A DNA stretch of 64,000 nt from the NCBI GenBank assembly GCA_004000035.1, contig RJAE01000013.1:1-64000 (forward strand). Reading direction: 5' to 3'. The notes under the pieces are model-generated. The model had not been told where the DNA came from, did not search any database, and saw only the letters and a program-made list of their open reading frames with translations. Positions 19,206 to 30,135 of this stretch are shown one piece after another (position 1 is the first letter of the stretch; every line of letters begins with the position of its first letter). The translations under genes were made by a program, and so were the position numbers. The stretch comes from Arthrobacter sulfonylureivorans. Lineage in GTDB: Bacteria > Actinomycetota > Actinomycetes > Actinomycetales > Micrococcaceae.

Positions 19206-20701
19206 CTAGGATTCGTCCGAGTCCAGTTGCAGCTCGCTGGCGTAGGCGAAGTAGCCGCTGGAGCCGACCGCGTTCGGCGGCCCTGGGGCATGCATCTGCC
19301 GCAGGGGCCCGCCGGGTCCCCGCCGTCGCCAGCACTGCCCAGCAGGCTGCGGGTGAGGGCTTCGCCGTCGGCCATCAGTTCGTCGACTGCTGCCAGCAAG
19401 TCCGCGTCGCCGGGCTCGCTGCCTCTAGCAGCCGCGGCCACCACCGTCCGGCGCACCAGCTCGCGGGCGAACGATGCGGTGGTGCCGGCGGTTCGTTCCG
19501 CGGCCAACGCCATTGCCTCGGTTCCAAAGGCAAGGCTTCGCGCGTAGAGCCGGATCAAGGCCTCGCGTTGCTCGGTGTTCGGCCGCGGGATCTCCACCGC
19601 CAGATCCACCCGGCCGGGCCGCTGCGCGAGCGCGTGTTCCAGCGCTTCCACCCTGTTGGTGGTCAGCACGAAGGCAACGTCGGCGTCGTCGTCGAGCCCA
19701 TCCATCTCGTCCAGGACTTCGAACAGCAGTGGCTGGGGCCCATGGCCAAAGCTGCGGTCTTCGGCAATCAGGTCGCAGTCTTCCAGCACCACGATGGACG
19801 GCTGCAGTGCGCGGGCCATCCGGGCTGCCTCGGAGATGAAGGCGAGGGAGCCGCCGGAGAGCAGGATCGCCGTCGTGCCCTCACTGCGGGAGAGCAGGTG
19901 GCGGACGGTATGTGTCTTTCCGGTGCCCGGCGGGCCGTACAGCAGGACGCCCCGCTTGAGGTGCTGGCCCAGCCTGCGTAGGTTTCCGCGCGCCTCGGCC
20001 ATCTCCACCACATGCCTGGCTATCCGTGCCAGGACCCCGGGGGCAAGGATCACGTCGCCGGCTGCCACCTGCGGGCGCTCGTGGAAGGTCACGCCGGCAC
20101 CGGTGGCGCCGAATTCCTGCATGGTGAACGAAACCACCTGTCCCTTCAGCACGCTCTGGGTGCGCATTCGCTCCCGAAACGCGGTCAGGAACCCGGCCAC
20201 CGCGTCCGGCTCGGGAGACAAAACTTCCAGCATGGCCATAGTTTGTCCGAAGCGGGGATTTGCCGCCCGGATCAGCACCGCGAGCGGGTGTCCGTTGCGG
20301 CGGAACAAGCGCATGCCGAGGGCCAATGCCTGCCGCTGCTGCGCGGGTCCGATGGCCAAGTTGGTGTAGTCCGGCTGGCCTACCGGGAAGCCTCCGTACT
20401 GCGAAGCGTGCTGCAGGATGTCGCTCAGCGACATGTGGTGGCGTTGATCGCCGCCGCCGATTCCGATCAGCCCGCTCTCCGGGTCCTCGCCGGCGAAGGC
20501 CGCCAGGATGATGTCGGCGTCCGCCAACCGGTGCCCCGGGATCTCCTCCACGACGGTCGGCAGGTCGCGGACGTCGGTTTCCAGGTAGGTGCCCAGCCGG
20601 TCCAGGAGGTTGTCCCCGCGGACCGTGGCTTGCTGCGCCTGTTGTGCCAGTGCCACCAGCGCAGCGAAGTTGTCAACGAATTTCCCCAACGTCCCGTCCA
20701 T
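19206..20701 (-). CDS. AAA-family ATPase, 3' end frameshifted
   Basis: An ATPase of about 497 residues. The N-terminal 225 residues form a family-specific domain. GVLLYGPPGTGKTHTVRHLL is Walker A, SIVVLEDCDLIAEDRSF Walker B, and FVLTTNRVEALEHALAQRPGRVD sensor 1/arginine finger, as in Cdc48/FtsH-type AAA modules. Read straight through, the frame leaves the coding pattern after SAGDGGDPAG and runs antisense into the helicase gene to 18917. In the -1 frame it continues LRQMHAPGPPNAV...SSGYFAYASELQLDSDES and stops at 19206, clear of the helicase. A GGGCCCC heptamer sits at the switch (19310-19304). It is either a true -1 shift or a 1-nt deletion/sequencing error. A TAGGGT -10 box lies 6 nt before the ATG. 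Confidence 0.82.
19304..19310 (-). other. slippery heptamer GGGCCCC at the AAA ATPase frame switch
   Basis: On minus the heptamer is in register as G-GGC-CCC (X XXY YYZ), the pattern that allows a -1 ribosomal slip. The slip would enter the frame that ends at 19206. The same homopolymer runs are also where a 1-nt deletion or sequencing error would be expected. Confidence 0.5.
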
Positions 20702-20707
20702 GGACCG

Positions 20708-20713
20708 ACCCTA
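20708..20713 (-). promoter_or_regulatory. -10 box TAGGGT of AAA ATPase gene (leaderless)
   Basis: TAGGGT ends 6 nt before the ATG at 20701. It lies back to back with the GNAT promoter. Confidence 0.45.
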
Positions 20714-20737
20714 CCAACGCGGCCTGCTTCCGGACGA

Positions 20738-20743
20738 TAGGCT
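20738..20743 (+). promoter_or_regulatory. -10 box TAGGCT of GNAT gene (leaderless)
   Basis: TAGGCT ends 6 nt before the ATG at 20750. Only 48 bp separate the two divergent start codons, so the promoters must overlap. Confidence 0.5.
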
Positions 20744-20749
20744 CTGAAC

Positions 20750-21241
20750 ATGTCTATGATCCGCCCTGCCGAAGAAGCCGATGTCCCCGTCCTCCTGGAA
20801 TTGATCCGCGATCTGGCGGTCTATGAAAAGGAACCGGACGCGGTCAAGACCACACCGGACCAGCTGCGTGACGCGCTGTTCTCGGCTCAGCCGTCGGTCT
20901 TCGCACACGTCGCCGAAGACGACGGCGGCGTGCAGGGTTTCGCGCTCTGGTTCCGGAATTTCTCCACCTGGGAGGGCGTCCACGGCATCTATCTGGAGGA
21001 CCTCTACGTGCGGCCGGAGGCCCGCGGCCGCGGCTACGGCAAGTCCCTGCTGCAGACGTTGGCCAGCCATGCGGTGGAGTCCGGCTACGCCCGGGTGGAG
21101 TGGGCGGTGCTGAACTGGAACAGCCCGTCCATCGATTTCTACCGCAGCCTGGGCGCCCGCCCGCAGGAGGAATGGTCAACGTTCCGGCTGACCGGCGATG
21201 CCCTGTCAGCCTTCGGGGCGGTGGATCGAGTGTCCCTGTGA
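20750..21241 (+). CDS. GNAT acetyltransferase, diamine-acetyltransferase-like
   Basis: A 163-residue single GNAT domain starting MSMIRPAEEADVPVLLELIR. DLAVYEKEPDAVKTT and the LWFRNFSTWEGVHGIYLEDLYV block resemble spermidine/spermine and thialysine N-acetyltransferases. RPEARGRGYGKSLLQTLA is the acetyl-CoA pyrophosphate loop (Q/RxxGxG/A), and WAVLNWNSPSIDFYRSLGA is motif B. It may acetylate a polyamine or a lysine analogue; the substrate is not proven. Its stop overlaps the GTG of the next gene (GTGA), so it is coupled to the peptidase-like hydrolase. Confidence 0.88.
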   Translation: MSMIRPAEEADVPVLLELIRDLAVYEKEPDAVKTTPDQLRDALFSAQPSVFAHVAEDDGGVQGFALWFRNFSTWEGVHGIYLEDLYVRPEARGRGYGKSLLQTLASHAVESGYARVEWAVLNWNSPSIDFYRSLGARPQEEWSTFRLTGDALSAFGAVDRVSL

Positions 21242-22542
21242 CCGGGCAGCCACACCGGGTGGCCGGCGCGTACCGCCTCCGCCGGCTGCGGACAACGGAG
21301 CATTTCTTCACCGTTCCACTGGACCATGCCGATCCCGGCGGCGAAACGCTGGAGGTCTTTGCCCGGGAATATTCATCCTTGGAGCACGACGACGACTCGG
21401 CCTCACGGCTGCCCTGGCTGCTGTTCCTGCAGGGCGGGCCCGGTGGCCGCGGCAACCGGGTCACCTCGCTGAGCGGCTGGATGAAAGAAGCGGCCAAGTC
21501 CTTCCGGATCCTGATGCTGGACCAGCGGGGCACCGGCCTATCCGCTCCGGTGAACCGGCAGACCTTGCCGCTGCGCGGGGGCGCCGCGGAGCAGGCGGAT
21601 TACCTGACGCGTTTCCGCGCGGACTCTATTGTGCGGGACGCCGAACTGATCCGGCGGAAGCTCGGCAGCGGTCCGTGGAGTATCTTCGGTCAAAGCTACG
21701 GCGGTTTCTGCGCCCTGACCTACCTGTCACTCGCCCCGGAAGGGCTGCAGGAAGTCCTGATCACCGGCGGCCTGGCCCCACTGGCGGGAGGAGCAGACCG
21801 GGTCTACCGGGCCACCTTCCCCCGGGTGGAGGCACGCAACCGGGAGTACTTCGACCGCTATCCGCAGGACCGTGAGCGGGTCACCGCCGTGGCACGGCAT
21901 CTGGACCCGGTGCCCGAGTACCTGCCCTCCGGTGAGCGGCTGACCACCGGCCGCTTCCAAATGGCCGGGCAGTTCCTGGGCGGCAACACCCGGGTCGATG
22001 CGCTGCACTACCTGCTGGAAGACGCCTTCGTCCAGACTCCGACCGGCCAGCGGCTCTCCGATACCTTCCTTGAGCAGGTCGCGACGCTGGTCAGCCGGGC
22101 CACCAACCCGCTGTACGCGCTGATGCACGAGTCGATCTACGCCCAGGGCGAAGCGACGAACTGGGCCGCGTGGCGCGTCCTGGGGGACTTCCCGCAGTTT
22201 GCCCCGGAGGCTGCGGAGCCGCTGCTGACCGGCGAGATGATCTACCCCTGGTACTTCGAGCAGGATCCGGCACTGGTCCCGCTCCGCGAGGTCGCCGACC
22301 TGCTGGCCGCCAAGTCCGATTGGCCCGCCCTCTACGACCACGGCCGCCTGGCCGGGAACACCGTCCCGGTGGCCGCCGCCGTGTACCGCGACGATATCTA
22401 CGTGGAGCGCGGACTGTCTCTGGACACGGCCGGCCAGGTCAACGGGCTCCAGGTCTGGGAAACCGACGAGTTCCATCATGACGGCATTGCCGACGACGGC
22501 GAAGCCATCTTCGCCCGGCTGCTCGGCATGGTCCGGAACTAG
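21238..22542 (+). CDS. alpha/beta hydrolase, proline iminopeptidase family (S33)
   Basis: About 434 residues from GTG at 21238, which overlaps the GNAT stop by 4 bp. LLFLQGGPGGRGNR is the HGGPG-type oxyanion-hole motif, LMLDQRGTGLS the DQRG motif, and FGQSYGGFCALTYL the nucleophile elbow with its Ser. DEFHHDGI near the C-terminus holds the likely catalytic His. Such enzymes release N-terminal proline or other residues from short peptides. No signal peptide is visible, so it should be cytosolic. Its end overlaps the convergent MFS gene by 4 bp. Confidence 0.88.
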   Translation: MTGQPHRVAGAYRLRRLRTTEHFFTVPLDHADPGGETLEVFAREYSSLEHDDDSASRLPWLLFLQGGPGGRGNRVTSLSGWMKEAAKSFRILMLDQRGTGLSAPVNRQTLPLRGGAAEQADYLTRFRADSIVRDAELIRRKLGSGPWSIFGQSYGGFCALTYLSLAPEGLQEVLITGGLAPLAGGADRVYRATFPRVEARNREYFDRYPQDRERVTAVARHLDPVPEYLPSGERLTTGRFQMAGQFLGGNTRVDALHYLLEDAFVQTPTGQRLSDTFLEQVATLVSRATNPLYALMHESIYAQGEATNWAAWRVLGDFPQFAPEAAEPLLTGEMIYPWYFEQDPALVPLREVADLLAAKSDWPALYDHGRLAGNTVPVAAAVYRDDIYVERGLSLDTAGQVNGLQVWETDEFHHDGIADDGEAIFARLLGMVRN

Positions 22543-23861
22543 CTGGCAGCTCCCGCGCGCACATCCCGCCGCCAGGCAGTGGCAGCGGCACCCAGCAGGA
22601 CCACGGCGACGACTGCCGCGGCCGCGTTCAGGCCCGCGAACCCCAGAGCGGCCAGCACCGGTCCGGAGAACGCGGCGCCCAAGGCCCCGGCCGCCCCCAT
22701 GAGCGTGTCGGACAGGCCCTGGGCAGGAATGCGTCCCGCCTCCGGGACGGATTCGGCCAGCAGGGTGGATCCGGCGATCACCGAGGCAGACCAGCCCAGG
22801 CCCAGCAACATCAGTCCGGCCCCCACCAGCCAGGTGTCCTGCTCCCCCACCCCCGCTAGTGCGGCGGCGGCGAGCAGCATCAGCTGTCCGAGGATGATGG
22901 TTGGGGTCCGACCGAGCCGGTCGGTCAGCCAGCCCATCAGCGGCGAGAGCGCATACATCCCGGCCATATGCAGTGAGATGGTGAAACCGATGATCGCGAA
23001 CGTGTCGGTCTGGCTGTGCTGGTGTCCGCCCGCTTGGTCCAGCGCTTGCAGGTGAACCGGCGTCATGGACATGACCGCCACCATCACCAGGTGGGCGCCC
23101 ACCACCGCGGACAGCCCGAGCATTGCCATCGGCTGCTGGCGCACCGCGGCCATCCCGGTGCGCAGCGTTCCGCGGCGTTGGACCGGGAGGGATTCTTCGG
23201 GGCCGGGGCCGGTGCCGCGCGAGCGTGCGTAGCGCAGCGGGTCGGGCCGCAGCCCCACCAGCAGCAGGGTGGCGCCGATGGCCATGCCGGCCATCGAGAA
23301 CAGGAAGGGTCCGGACGATTCCGGCAGCCCGAGCGCGGCGCCCAGCTCGGCGCCCGGCCGGATCAGGTTCGGCCCCGCGACGGCGCCCACGGTGATGGAC
23401 CAGACGACGAAAGCCAGGTCCCGGCCCCGATGCTGGGGCTCGGCAAGGTCCACCGCGGCAAAGCGCGCCTGCAGGTTGGCTGCGTTTCCGATCCCCAGCA
23501 GGGCCGAGCCGGCCAGCAGCACCGCAAAAGATCCGGTGACCGGTGCGAGCGCCATCAGCGCCGATCCCAGCAGGGCCAGCAGCAGGCCGGTGACCAGCGC
23601 GCGACGGCGTCCTGAACGGGCGGCGGCACCGGCCAACGGCAGGGCGGACAGCGCGGCGGCCAGCGAAATCGCCATGGTGGATGTTCCCGCCAGCGCCTCG
23701 CTGCCGGTCAGCTCTACCGCGAGCAGTGAGCCGATGGCCAGCCCCGCGCCGTGGCCCAAGCCGCTGAAAAGCTGCGCCAGGGACAGGGAAATGACAACGC
23801 GGCGCTGGACGGCCCTCGTGCGAGGGTCTGCGTTCAGCGCCGCGTTGCTTTGTTGGTTCAC
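22539..23861 (-). CDS. MFS transporter, drug-efflux-like
   Basis: A 440-residue integral membrane protein with 12 predicted helices in two groups of six. Between TM2 and TM3, AGAAARSGRRRALVTGLLLALL matches the MFS loop motif A (GxxxDRxGRR type), and GWLTDRLGRTPTIILG gives the equivalent loop in the second half. It probably exports a small molecule by proton antiport; the substrate is unknown. The start is GTG, with TAGGCT 6 nt upstream, so the mRNA is likely leaderless. Confidence 0.87.
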   Translation of the reverse strand: MNQQSNAALNADPRTRAVQRRVVISLSLAQLFSGLGHGAGLAIGSLLAVELTGSEALAGTSTMAISLAAALSALPLAGAAARSGRRRALVTGLLLALLGSALMALAPVTGSFAVLLAGSALLGIGNAANLQARFAAVDLAEPQHRGRDLAFVVWSITVGAVAGPNLIRPGAELGAALGLPESSGPFLFSMAGMAIGATLLLVGLRPDPLRYARSRGTGPGPEESLPVQRRGTLRTGMAAVRQQPMAMLGLSAVVGAHLVMVAVMSMTPVHLQALDQAGGHQHSQTDTFAIIGFTISLHMAGMYALSPLMGWLTDRLGRTPTIILGQLMLLAAAALAGVGEQDTWLVGAGLMLLGLGWSASVIAGSTLLAESVPEAGRIPAQGLSDTLMGAAGALGAAFSGPVLAALGFAGLNAAAAVVAVVLLGAAATAWRRDVRAGAAS

Positions 23862-23867
23862 ACGCCG

Positions 23868-23873
23868 AGCCTA
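23868..23873 (-). promoter_or_regulatory. -10 box TAGGCT of MFS gene (leaderless)
   Basis: TAGGCT on minus ends 6 nt before the GTG at 23861. It gives the MFS gene its own promoter downstream of terC. Confidence 0.5.
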
Positions 23874-23900
23874 GCCGACGGCTAACCGGTGATACCGGTG

Positions 23901-24935
23901 TTACTCAGTGTCGGACTTGGCCCGTTCTGCGTCCTTGGCCAGCCGCGCGTCGACGGCGGCCTGGCGCCCGGCGGGGCTGAGCAGGCTGGCGACCGTGGCG
24001 ACCACCAGGGTGCCGATGATCACGGCCAACGACAACCCGGTGCTGATCTCCGGGATCCACTCGATGTGCTGGCCGCCGTTGATGAACGGCAGCTCGTTCT
24101 CGTGCAGGGCGTGGAAGATCAGCTTTACGCCGATGAAGGCCAGGATCACTGACAGGCCGTGCTTCAGGTAGACCAGTCGGTCCATCAACCCGCCGAGCAG
24201 GAAGTAGAGCTGGCGCAGGCCCATCAGCGCGAAGATGTTTGCGGTGAACACGATGAAGGCGCTCTGGGTCAGGCCGAAGATCGCCGGGATGGAGTCCACC
24301 GCGAACAGCAGGTCGGTCATGCCGATGGTGATGAAGACCATGACCATCGGGGTGAACAGGCGCTTGCCGTCCACCGTGGTCCTCAGCTTGTTGCCGTCGT
24401 AGTGCTCGCTGACCGGCAGCTTCTTGGTCAGCCGGGCCACCAGTCCGGACTCGGACCCTTCTTCCTCGTCCTCGCCGGAGTCGGTGGCCTGCTTCCAGGC
24501 GGTCCAGAGCAGGAAGGCACCGAAGATGTAGAAGACCCAGCTGAAGTGGGCAATCACGGTGGCGCCCAGCAGGATGAAGATACCGCGCAGGATCAGCGCA
24601 ATGATGATGCCGAACATCAGCACTTCCTGCTGGTACTTCCGCGGTACGGAGAACCTGGCCATGATGATGATGAAGACGAACAGGTTGTCCACGCTGAGGC
24701 TGTATTCGGTGATCCAGCCTGCGACGAACTCTTGGCCGTAGTCCGGCCCGGCCTGCCAGAACAGCATGCCGGCGAAGATCAGGGCCAGGGTGACGTAGAA
24801 GCCCACCCACAGTCCGGCTTCCTTCATGGACGGTTCGTGCGGCCGCTTGACCACGTAGAGCAGGTCAAACAGCAGGATGATGCCCAGGACCACAAACGAG
24901 ATGATCTCAAAGGGCAGCGATAATTGGTCCGACAC
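23901..24935 (-). CDS. TerC/Alx-family metal exporter
   Basis: A 344-residue membrane protein with about nine hydrophobic segments. GWITEYSLSVDNLFVFIIIM and DLLFAVDSIPAIFGLTQ carry the two acidic, intramembrane motifs (SVDN and AVDS) that define TerC/MeeF/Alx proteins. The central loop is acidic (DSGEDEEEGSES). Family members are linked to manganese export and to metalation of secreted enzymes. The yybP-ykoY element upstream supports a manganese role here. The start is GTG, preceded by an AAGG element. Confidence 0.93.
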   Translation of the reverse strand: MSDQLSLPFEIISFVVLGIILLFDLLYVVKRPHEPSMKEAGLWVGFYVTLALIFAGMLFWQAGPDYGQEFVAGWITEYSLSVDNLFVFIIIMARFSVPRKYQQEVLMFGIIIALILRGIFILLGATVIAHFSWVFYIFGAFLLWTAWKQATDSGEDEEEGSESGLVARLTKKLPVSEHYDGNKLRTTVDGKRLFTPMVMVFITIGMTDLLFAVDSIPAIFGLTQSAFIVFTANIFALMGLRQLYFLLGGLMDRLVYLKHGLSVILAFIGVKLIFHALHENELPFINGGQHIEWIPEISTGLSLAVIIGTLVVATVASLLSPAGRQAAVDARLAKDAERAKSDTE

Positions 24936-24984
24936 GGAACCTTGCCTTTCACAGAAGATGCCGCGCGCGTGCGGTGCGCGGGTG

Positions 24985-25101
24985 CGAGTGTTCGCCGCAA
25001 GTCTCTCCGCCTGCCCTGATCGGCCAGGCCACTGCGCCCGGCGGGGCTTCGATGCCCCGCGTGCTGACGTTCACAGTGTTCGGGATACTCCCCTACGCTC
25101 G
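24985..25101 (-). promoter_or_regulatory. yybP-ykoY manganese riboswitch upstream of terC
   Basis: The untranslated leader of terC on the minus strand. It contains the GGGGAGTA loop (25093-25086) and, on the other side, a GGAGAGACTTGCGG segment (25009-24996), the two conserved metal-docking loops of the yybP-ykoY aptamer. A GC-rich hairpin lies between them (GCGGGGC ... GCCCCGC). CGAG at 25101-25098 can pair with CTCG at 24988-24985 to close the outer stem. The element senses Mn2+ and switches on exporter genes. Its position 50 bp before terC fits. Confidence 0.78.
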
Positions 25102-25105
25102 GACA

Positions 25106-25111
25106 AGTGTA
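25106..25111 (-). promoter_or_regulatory. -10 box TACACT for the riboswitch-terC transcript
   Basis: TACACT on minus lies a few nucleotides before the start of the riboswitch fold, which fits transcription starting at about 25099. No good -35 box was seen. Confidence 0.4.
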
Positions 25112-25192
25112 GCGCAAGGCAGGACGACGACGGCGGGGCGCACCGCCGTCGTCGTCCTCACCACCCGCTCTGCAGAGGCGGGCAACGCCGCA

Positions 25193-27289
<2,097 letters not shown>

Positions 27290-27446
27290 GCGATTAACCG
27301 TAGACCCGATTCCGGTCAGCGTGGGTCCTGAATCGCTCTGGGCCTAATCGACCCCTCCGCTCCGCGCAACGCCCGCGCACCGTTGCCGCGCAGGGCCGCG
27401 TGCGGTAGATCTGTCCATGCACCCGACGAGCAACGGAAGGCACACC

Positions 27447-28283
27447 ATGGATCCGGTCCGGACCTATCCCGAGGGCGTGACGTCGTGGATCGACGTCGAA
27501 CATCAGGACATCGAGAAGGCCAAGGACTTCTATGGCGGGCTGTTCGGCTGGACGTTCGCCGACGCGACACCGCCGGGCGTCTCCCCACGCTACGTGATCG
27601 CCCAGCTGGACGGCCGCGACGTCGCAGGTCTCGGCGAAGGCGCCGCCGGCGGCGCTGAGCCCACCTGGAACACGTACGTGGCGGTCGATGATTCCGAGGC
27701 GGCGGTGGAGAGGATCCGCGCCGCGGGCGGACGGGTGCTCTCCGGCCCGGCCGGAGCCGGGGAAGGCGGCCGAGCCACGGTCTGTGCCGATCCGGCCGGT
27801 ATCTTGTTCCGGCTCTGGCAGGCGAGGCGCCGGCCGGGTGCCCAGATCGTCAACGTGCCCGGAGCGTGGAACTTCAGCGACCTGCACACCGCCGATGCTG
27901 GCGCGGCCACTGACTTCTACGGCCGGGTCTTCGGCTGGGAGTTCGACGACGTCGGCTTCGGCAACATGATCCGTGTCCCCGGTTATGGCGACCACCTGCA
28001 GGCGACCAGTGATCCGGACATCCGCGAGCGCCAATCTGACATCAACGTTCCGCCGGGATTCGCCGACGCCATCGGCTGGCTCACTGACCCAGACCCCGGG
28101 GAGGCACCGCACTGGCACGTGGCGTTCGCTGTGGCCGACCGCGATGCGACAGCGCTCGACGCCGAACGCCTGGGCGGGAAGGTGGTTGACCGGACCGACA
28201 CGGACTGGACGCGGGAGGCGGTGATCAGCGACCCGTTCGGAGCCGTCTTCACCGCCAGCCAGTTCACCCCTCCGTCGGGCTGA
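27447..28283 (+). CDS. VOC-family protein with two glyoxalase/bleomycin-resistance repeats
   Basis: About 278 residues from the ATG at 27447, chosen for GGAAGG 6 nt upstream. Two tandem vicinal-oxygen-chelate modules are visible: residues 10-125 (TSWIDVEHQDIEKAKDFYGGLFGW) and 138-275 (WNFSDLHTADAGAATDFYGRVFGW). Each has the family's FYGxxFGW motif and a late DPxG turn. Such double VOC proteins can be dioxygenases, glyoxalases or drug-binding proteins; many are uncharacterised hydroxylase-like proteins. The His/Glu metal ligands are only partly conserved by eye, so activity is unclear. Confidence 0.85.
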   Translation: MDPVRTYPEGVTSWIDVEHQDIEKAKDFYGGLFGWTFADATPPGVSPRYVIAQLDGRDVAGLGEGAAGGAEPTWNTYVAVDDSEAAVERIRAAGGRVLSGPAGAGEGGRATVCADPAGILFRLWQARRRPGAQIVNVPGAWNFSDLHTADAGAATDFYGRVFGWEFDDVGFGNMIRVPGYGDHLQATSDPDIRERQSDINVPPGFADAIGWLTDPDPGEAPHWHVAFAVADRDATALDAERLGGKVVDRTDTDWTREAVISDPFGAVFTASQFTPPSG

Positions 28284-28344
28284 GAAGCCGCGCCGTCGCT
28301 CGCCGCCGAGGCGCGCCAGCGCTAGCCGCCGAGCGAGGGCGTCT

Positions 28345-29556
28345 CTAGCCGCCGAGCGCGGGCGGTTTCCACCCAGTGTCCACGGCCCACCGATTCATCT
28401 GCGGGTCCGCCGTCCGGCTGAACCAGCCTTCCTTGGCCCGTGCGTAGCGGCCGGTGGATGCGTCGGAGGCATGCAGGCCGGCCAGCCGCCGCTTCTCTGC
28501 CACATATGCTTCGGCCGCGCCGGGATCGGCCCGCAGCCAGTCACGGAACAGCAAGGCAAAGCGCCACCCCGGCGAGCCCACCGCCCGGACATGCACATTG
28601 ACGGCGCGGCCGGGATCGGCGTTGCCGTGCAGCCGCTTGGCCCAGTCGCCCGGCTCCGGATGCTGCGGTTTGGCGGTGTCGCGCCAACTGCCGGGCCAAC
28701 GGGGGAAGCCGGCCGCGGCCAGGGCATCTGCGGCGGAATCGGCGTCGGCCATGCTGGCAACCGTGACCTGCAGGTCCAGCACGTCCTTGGCTGGCAGGCC
28801 CGGAACGGCCGTCGACCCAATGTGATCGACCGCCAGAATCCGAGGGTCGGTGCGCCTGATGCGTTCGGCGAGCAGGGCTGCCTGCGCGGGCCACTGTGGC
28901 CGCGGATCCAGCAGGACCGGCGGCCCGACGCGCGGAGCCAGCCTGCCGGCCAGCAAGTTCTGGTTGAACGGCACCAACCGCTCCTCCCAGAGGACGTCCA
29001 ACGCAGCCAGCAATTGCTCACGTGTGCCGGTGTTATCCAGCACCACGTCAGCGGCGGCCCTGCGTTCTGCCGAGGAGGCCTGGGCGGCCATCCGGGAGCG
29101 GGCATCCGCGTCGGTCATGCCGCGGTCTTCAACCATGCGCCGCAGCCGCTCTTCTTCGGGCGCGTCGATGACCAAGACCAAGTGGAAGGAGGGACTCTGC
29201 CCGGTTTCCACCAGCAGCGGGATGTCCTGGACAAGGATTCCGCCCTCGCCTGCGGCTGCTGTCAGTTCGGCCGCCCGCGCGCGGACCAGCGGGTGCACAA
29301 TCGCATTCAGGCGTTCGCGTTGCGCTGGATCATTGAACACCAAGGCACCCAGCGCCGGGCGGTTCAACCTGCCCTCGTCGTCCAGGATCTCCGGGCCGAA
29401 TGCTTCGACGACGGCGAGCAGGCCGTCGGTGCCCGGCTCCACCACTTCGCGGGCGATGGCGTCGGCATCGACCAGGGTGGCGCCGAGCTCCGCCAGCCGC
29501 CGGGCGGCGAGCGATTTTCCGGCGGCAATTCCACCTGTCAGTCCGATTCTCAGCAC
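28345..29556 (-). CDS. coaE: dephospho-CoA kinase fused to a GrpB/UPF0157 domain
   Basis: A 403-residue two-domain protein. Residues 1-195 are CoaE: GLTGGIAAGKS is the P-loop, VDADAIAREV and LVQDIPLLVETG are family motifs. The kinase makes CoA from dephospho-CoA and ATP. Residues 205-400 are a GrpB (UPF0157) domain, with DHIGSTAVPGLPAKDVLDLQV, a nucleotidyltransferase-like fold of unclear function. This fusion is common in actinobacteria. The GTG start is followed by LRIGLTGG, and TAGACT lies 6 nt upstream. The last codons and stop are duplicated just downstream (CTAGCCGCCGAGCG at 28322 and 28345). Confidence 0.95.
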   Translation of the reverse strand: MLRIGLTGGIAAGKSLAARRLAELGATLVDADAIAREVVEPGTDGLLAVVEAFGPEILDDEGRLNRPALGALVFNDPAQRERLNAIVHPLVRARAAELTAAAGEGGILVQDIPLLVETGQSPSFHLVLVIDAPEEERLRRMVEDRGMTDADARSRMAAQASSAERRAAADVVLDNTGTREQLLAALDVLWEERLVPFNQNLLAGRLAPRVGPPVLLDPRPQWPAQAALLAERIRRTDPRILAVDHIGSTAVPGLPAKDVLDLQVTVASMADADSAADALAAAGFPRWPGSWRDTAKPQHPEPGDWAKRLHGNADPGRAVNVHVRAVGSPGWRFALLFRDWLRADPGAAEAYVAEKRRLAGLHASDASTGRYARAKEGWFSRTADPQMNRWAVDTGWKPPALGG

Positions 29557-29562
29557 GGCCTC

Positions 29563-29568
29563 AGTCTA
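29563..29568 (-). promoter_or_regulatory. -10 box TAGACT of coaE (leaderless)
   Basis: TAGACT on minus ends 6 nt before the GTG start of coaE. Confidence 0.45.
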
Positions 29569-29630
29569 GCCAGCAGGCCCATCCGGGACCGTGTGGCCCG
29601 CCGGTCCCCCGCGCCGGGATGTCGGCCCGG

Positions 29631-29705
29631 GCTAACGGGCCGGGCTAACGGGCCGGGATGCCGGGCCGGGTTAGCGGGCCGGCGCCGGAATGGCGGGCCG
29701 GGTTA
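29631..29705. repeat. imperfect 13-bp GC-rich tandem repeat
   Basis: Four to five degenerate copies of CCGGGCTAACGGG fill the gap between coaE and the DUF6480 gene and run into the latter's stop codon. No protein or known site explains it. Confidence 0.6.
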
Positions 29706-29933
29706 TTCCTCGTGTCCTTGGTCTGCGCTCATCTGGTCCTCGGCAGGCGGAGTTTCTCCGGGCGGAACGCCGCCGCCCGGTTCCAGACCGGTGATGTTCT
29801 GGTCTTGGGGATCGGGATTGGCCGAGGCGCCCTGATCGGCCGAGACCCGTTCCGCGTCGGTCTTGTCCGGGCCCGGACCATGTTCCTGCTCGTCCTGGAT
29901 GCGCCGATCGAATTCGGGCTGGTTCTTCGCCAT
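29703..29933 (-). CDS. DUF6480-like small acidic protein
   Basis: A 76-residue, acidic, proline/glycine-rich and probably disordered protein starting [20 protein letters not shown]. The C-terminal half contains [20 protein letters not shown], the signature of the DUF6480 family found in actinobacteria. In other members this segment precedes a membrane helix, which is absent here. The function is unknown. The stop codon sits in the tandem repeat at 29631-29705. Confidence 0.7.
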   Translation of the reverse strand: MAKNQPEFDRRIQDEQEHGPGPDKTDAERVSADQGASANPDPQDQNITGLEPGGGVPPGETPPAEDQMSADQGHEE

Positions 29934-30135
29934 CGCTCCACCGTTCGTTGCCGGGACGGCCACGCCGGTTCGGGCGGCCACGTATCCGCCAGACTAAGCA
30001 CGGTCCGGCCGGCCGGACAAGGGACGTGCCCAAGACAACGGCCCACGCCGCGACGTTCGACGTGGGCGGGGCCCGCACGCAGAGCGGCGGCCCAGCACAA
30101 AATTCATGCTGGCCCGCCGCCGAGGCCGAATCCCG

